Below are positions 15,498-17,275 of a stretch of DNA of 17,275 nt, piece by piece. A program made the position numbers and the translations under genes. The DNA comes from Flaviramulus sp. GTDB taxonomy: Bacteria > Bacteroidota > Bacteroidia > Flavobacteriales > Flavobacteriaceae. Every line of letters starts with the position of its first letter. The first letter of the stretch is position 1. The notes below the pieces were generated by a model. The model saw nothing but the letters and a program-made list of their open reading frames with translations, did not search any database and had not been told where the DNA came from. The stretch is from NCBI GenBank assembly GCA_023255235.1, contig JALRJA010000365.1, positions 1-17,275 on the forward strand, in the 5' to 3' direction.

Positions 15498-16277
15498 TTA
15501 AAACAACTTAGGTCTATCTTGAATATCTGTTAATCGTATAATATTAATATACCCACGACCTTCATCATTAATTCTTAATAAGTCTTGTACATCAAATGAG
15601 GTTTCTCCAAAAAATAAATCGGCACCTTGTTGTTCTAATTCAATAACTTTACGCAAAATAGCTCCTGTAGATGATGTTGATATTCTGCCGTAGGCATCAT
15701 CAAACTCATTTTTCCCTTCGTTAGTAGCATATTGTAATATTTTTTTAAAATCTTTTAAATCTAAAAGCGGTAATTTGTTATCATCACAATACTGAAAAAT
15801 TACAGCTACCACCCCAGATTGTGTTTCAGATAAATCTAAAATTCTAGATAATAAAACAGGGCCAAATTCACTCACAGTAGCTCTTAACCTAACGCCATCT
15901 TGTTCAGATAAGGTTAATATTTCAACAGGAAAGCCTTTGGTTTCAAAAGGTAAGCCTATTTTTTCATGACGTTCTGTAATTTTAGGGTGGCCAGGGCTAG
16001 GTTGAGCTAAGCCACTTAAATCTCCTTTAATATCCATAAGTAAAACAGGAATACCTTTATCACTTAAATTTTCGGCTAAAACTTGTAGTGATTTTGTTTT
16101 TCCTGTACCGGTTGCACCTGCTATAAGCCCATGTCTATTTAATGTTTTTAGAGGTATTTTTACATGTGCGTTTGTAATAGTTTCGCCCTCTAACATGGCA
16201 GCTCCAATAGGAATATAATCACCTTTTGTTGTATTGCCTTCGGTAATGTATTTAAAAAAAGTATCTTTTGTACTCAT
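15498..16277 (-). CDS. N-terminal half of the HerA-like ATPase (before the frameshift)
   Basis: The 259-residue fragment begins MSTKDTFFKYI and holds the Walker A motif GATGTGKT (54-61), followed by LLMDIKGDLSGLAQPS (79-94), which is characteristic of DUF853. Without the second half it lacks Walker B and the arginine-rich C-terminal sensor region, so this piece alone should not hydrolyse ATP. The start codon lies in an 84-base divergent gap shared with queE. The best promoter guess on the minus strand is TATTTTTA at 16293-16300, one base off consensus. Confidence 0.7.
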   Translation of the reverse strand: MSTKDTFFKYITEGNTTKGDYIPIGAAMLEGETITNAHVKIPLKTLNRHGLIAGATGTGKTKSLQVLAENLSDKGIPVLLMDIKGDLSGLAQPSPGHPKITERHEKIGLPFETKGFPVEILTLSEQDGVRLRATVSEFGPVLLSRILDLSETQSGVVAVIFQYCDDNKLPLLDLKDFKKILQYATNEGKNEFDDAYGRISTSSTGAILRKVIELEQQGADLFFGETSFDVQDLLRINDEGRGYINIIRLTDIQDRPKLF

Positions 16278-16347
16278 GCCTTATATTTTGTATAAAAATA
16301 CAGGAAAAATAAAGAAGAAAAAAATATGCTTTTGTATGATTGACTTG

Positions 16348-16355
16348 TATCTTTG
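16348..16355 (+). promoter_or_regulatory. queE -7 box
   Basis: TATCTTTG is an exact TAnnTTTG match, ending 6 bases before the queE ATG at 16362. The TTTG at 16331-16334 is only 13 bases upstream, shorter than the usual spacing. The box argues against a TTG start at 16353, which would lie inside it. Confidence 0.5.
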
Positions 16356-16361
16356 CAAACT

Positions 16362-16991
16362 ATGAATAAAGCGTTACAGGTATTGGTTAAAAGTGGTGAG
16401 ATGTTGCCTTTAATGGAGGCGTTTTATACTATACAAGGTGAAGGTTTTCACAAAGGTACTGCAGCTTATTTTGTTCGTATTGGTGGTTGCGATGTTGGTT
16501 GCCACTGGTGTGATGTTAAAGAAAGTTGGAATGCTAATTTACATCCTCCTACAGAAACTTCTAAAATTGTTAAAAACGCAAAAACATATAGTGATACTAT
16601 TGTGGTTACAGGTGGCGAGCCCTTAACTTGGAATATGACTCCATTAACCACACAGCTTAAAGCAGCGGGGTTGCAAGTGCATATTGAAACTTCTGGAGCT
16701 TATAAATTAACAGGTATTTGGGATTGGATTTGCTTATCGCCTAAAAAAATAAAACAACCTACACAAGAGATTTATAAAAAAGCCAATGAGTTAAAAGTAA
16801 TTATTTACAACAATGATGATTTTAGGTTTGCCGAAGAGCAAGCATCAAAGGTAAATAAAAACTGTATTTTATATTTACAGCCAGAGTGGAGTAAAAGAGA
16901 TAAAGTTATTCCAGATATTGTAGATTATGTAATGAAAAATCCTAAATGGAAAATTTCACTTCAAACGCATAAATATTTAAATATTCCTTAA
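16362..16991 (+). CDS. queE: 7-carboxy-7-deazaguanine synthase
   Basis: QueE is a radical SAM enzyme that rearranges 6-carboxy-tetrahydropterin to 7-carboxy-7-deazaguanine, a precursor of preQ0 and queuosine in tRNA. From the ATG at 16362 the protein is 209 aa, the usual size. It has the substrate-side motif FYTIQGEGFHKGTAAYFVR, the 4Fe-4S cluster motif CDVGCHWC (Cys43, Cys47, Cys50; CX3CX2C) and TGGEPL for SAM binding. A TTG start at 16353 would lie inside the -7 box, so ATG 16362 is preferred. An ATG at 16401 (MLPLMEAF) would still keep every motif. No other queuosine gene (queC, queD, queF) is nearby. It is divergent from the HerA-like gene and followed by manA after 136 bases. Confidence 0.93.
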   Translation: MNKALQVLVKSGEMLPLMEAFYTIQGEGFHKGTAAYFVRIGGCDVGCHWCDVKESWNANLHPPTETSKIVKNAKTYSDTIVVTGGEPLTWNMTPLTTQLKAAGLQVHIETSGAYKLTGIWDWICLSPKKIKQPTQEIYKKANELKVIIYNNDDFRFAEEQASKVNKNCILYLQPEWSKRDKVIPDIVDYVMKNPKWKISLQTHKYLNIP

Positions 16992-17084
16992 GTAAAGCAT
17001 TAATAATAAATGGTTTATGAAAATGGGTTGATTAGGCCAAATGATATGTTTCAACTAACACAACTTAAAAATAGATGAAATAGT

Positions 17085-17092
17085 TATATTTG
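17085..17092 (+). promoter_or_regulatory. manA -7 box
   Basis: TATATTTG is an exact TAnnTTTG match, 35 bases before the manA ATG. No convincing -33 element is seen. The box supports transcription of manA separately from queE. Confidence 0.5.
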
Positions 17093-17127
17093 CCATTCTA
17101 ATTAACAACACTATTTTTACAAGTATA

Positions 17128-17275
17128 ATGCCAGAAAAATTATATCCTATAAAATTTCAACCTATTTATAAATACCGATTATGGGGTGGAAATAAACTAC
17201 AATCTCATCTCAATAAAGATTATACAGATACTAGTATTGGAGAGTCTTGGGAAATTTCAGATGTATCAGGAGATG
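17128..17275 (+). CDS. manA: Mannose-6-phosphate isomerase, class I (3' end outside window)
   Basis: Only the first 49 codons are present. They read MPEKLYPIKFQPIYKYRLWG, then GNKL, then GESWEISDVSGD, which match the N-terminal strand of type I phosphomannose isomerases (the WGG and GESWEIS signatures). The enzyme is a zinc protein that interconverts mannose-6-phosphate and fructose-6-phosphate, feeding GDP-mannose and glycan synthesis in the cytoplasm. The metal-binding His and Glu residues lie beyond the window edge, so catalytic integrity cannot be judged. The ATG at 17128 lies 35 bases after a consensus -7 box. Confidence 0.85.
   Translation, partial: MPEKLYPIKFQPIYKYRLWGGNKLQSHLNKDYTDTSIGESWEISDVSGD

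Larger units (their letters stand above)
14767..16277 (-). pseudogene. HerA/YjgR-like (DUF853) ATPase, broken by a one-base frameshift
   Basis: The two reading frames 15498-16277 and 14767-15492 are the two halves of one DUF853 protein (COG0433, HerA-like; YjgR in E. coli, about 500 aa). The first frame ends ...RPKLF and meets TAA at 15498-15500. The second frame is open back to 15508 and reads on as TFMLSLLAEIYATF. Joining them with a -1 shift at 15501 gives about 503 aa, the normal family length, with the family's LFxTFMLSLL block restored except for one residue. A single missing base in the TTTTAACA stretch (15503-15496, minus strand), for example in a Ser codon TCA, explains the break. 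No degeneration is visible elsewhere, so the event is recent or is a sequencing/assembly error. The site lies next to a run of four T. It is a poor programmed slippery site because the Phe anticodon would have to re-pair on GUU. Confidence 0.8.

Noticed and set aside
15498..15508. Programmed -1 ribosomal frameshift in the HerA-like gene
   Set aside because: The site does not fit the X XXY YYZ pattern (Phe tRNA would have to re-pair on GUU), and this family is not known to me to be recoded. A missing base is simpler.
16353..16361. TTG start for queE that would add three residues
   Set aside because: The TTG is the end of the TATCTTTG -7 box, and the ATG at 16362 gives a protein of normal family length.

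Overview
The window looks like ordinary chromosome from a low-GC member of the Bacteroidota, most likely Flavobacteriaceae. The evidence is AT-rich DNA with AT-rich codon choice throughout, start-proximal TAnnTTTG boxes of the Bacteroidota sigma-A type, weak or absent Shine-Dalgarno sequences, a type IX secretion (T9SS) sorting domain, and a gene set typical of flavobacteria. I see no tRNA, rRNA, insertion sequence, prophage, CRISPR array or other sign of recent transfer. Base composition does not visibly change along the window.

Layout, left to right. (1) 2-607: the end of citrate synthase (gltA), closed by a strong hairpin terminator. (2) 677-4492, plus strand: two different guanidino-group (pentein-fold) hydrolases, a DDAH/arginine-deiminase-like enzyme and a CtlX-type citrulline hydrolase, followed by arginyl-tRNA synthetase. 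This is a small arginine/citrulline neighbourhood. (3) 4518-7791, minus strand: a two-gene unit encoding a DUF1800 protein and a DUF1501 protein. The DUF1501 protein carries a twin-arginine signal and a C-terminal T9SS sorting domain; its partner has no export signal at all. (4) 8070-11072, plus strand: ffh (signal recognition particle GTPase), folD (one-carbon folate enzyme) and a YwaF/TIGR02206 membrane protein. (5) 11115-13091, minus strand: a cupin, an alpha/beta hydrolase and the 23S rRNA pseudouridine synthase rluF. (6) 13123-14672, minus strand: a small lipoprotein and a YitT-family membrane protein. (7) 14767-16277, minus strand: a HerA/YjgR-like (DUF853) ATPase split into two frames by a one-base shift. 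(8) 16362-16991, plus strand: queE (7-deazaguanine pathway), then the first 49 codons of a class I mannose-6-phosphate isomerase (manA), cut by the window edge.

Most of the window is housekeeping metabolism and translation or protein-targeting machinery. The parts that repay a second look are the DUF1800/DUF1501 pair, whose export signals are unusual and whose function is unknown; the frameshifted HerA-like ATPase; the adjacent pair of pentein enzymes beside argS; a cupin that has lost its usual metal-binding histidines; and several genes whose -7 promoter box lies only 4-6 bases before the start codon. I did not find a convincing new multi-gene system. The DUF1800/DUF1501 unit is the closest candidate.
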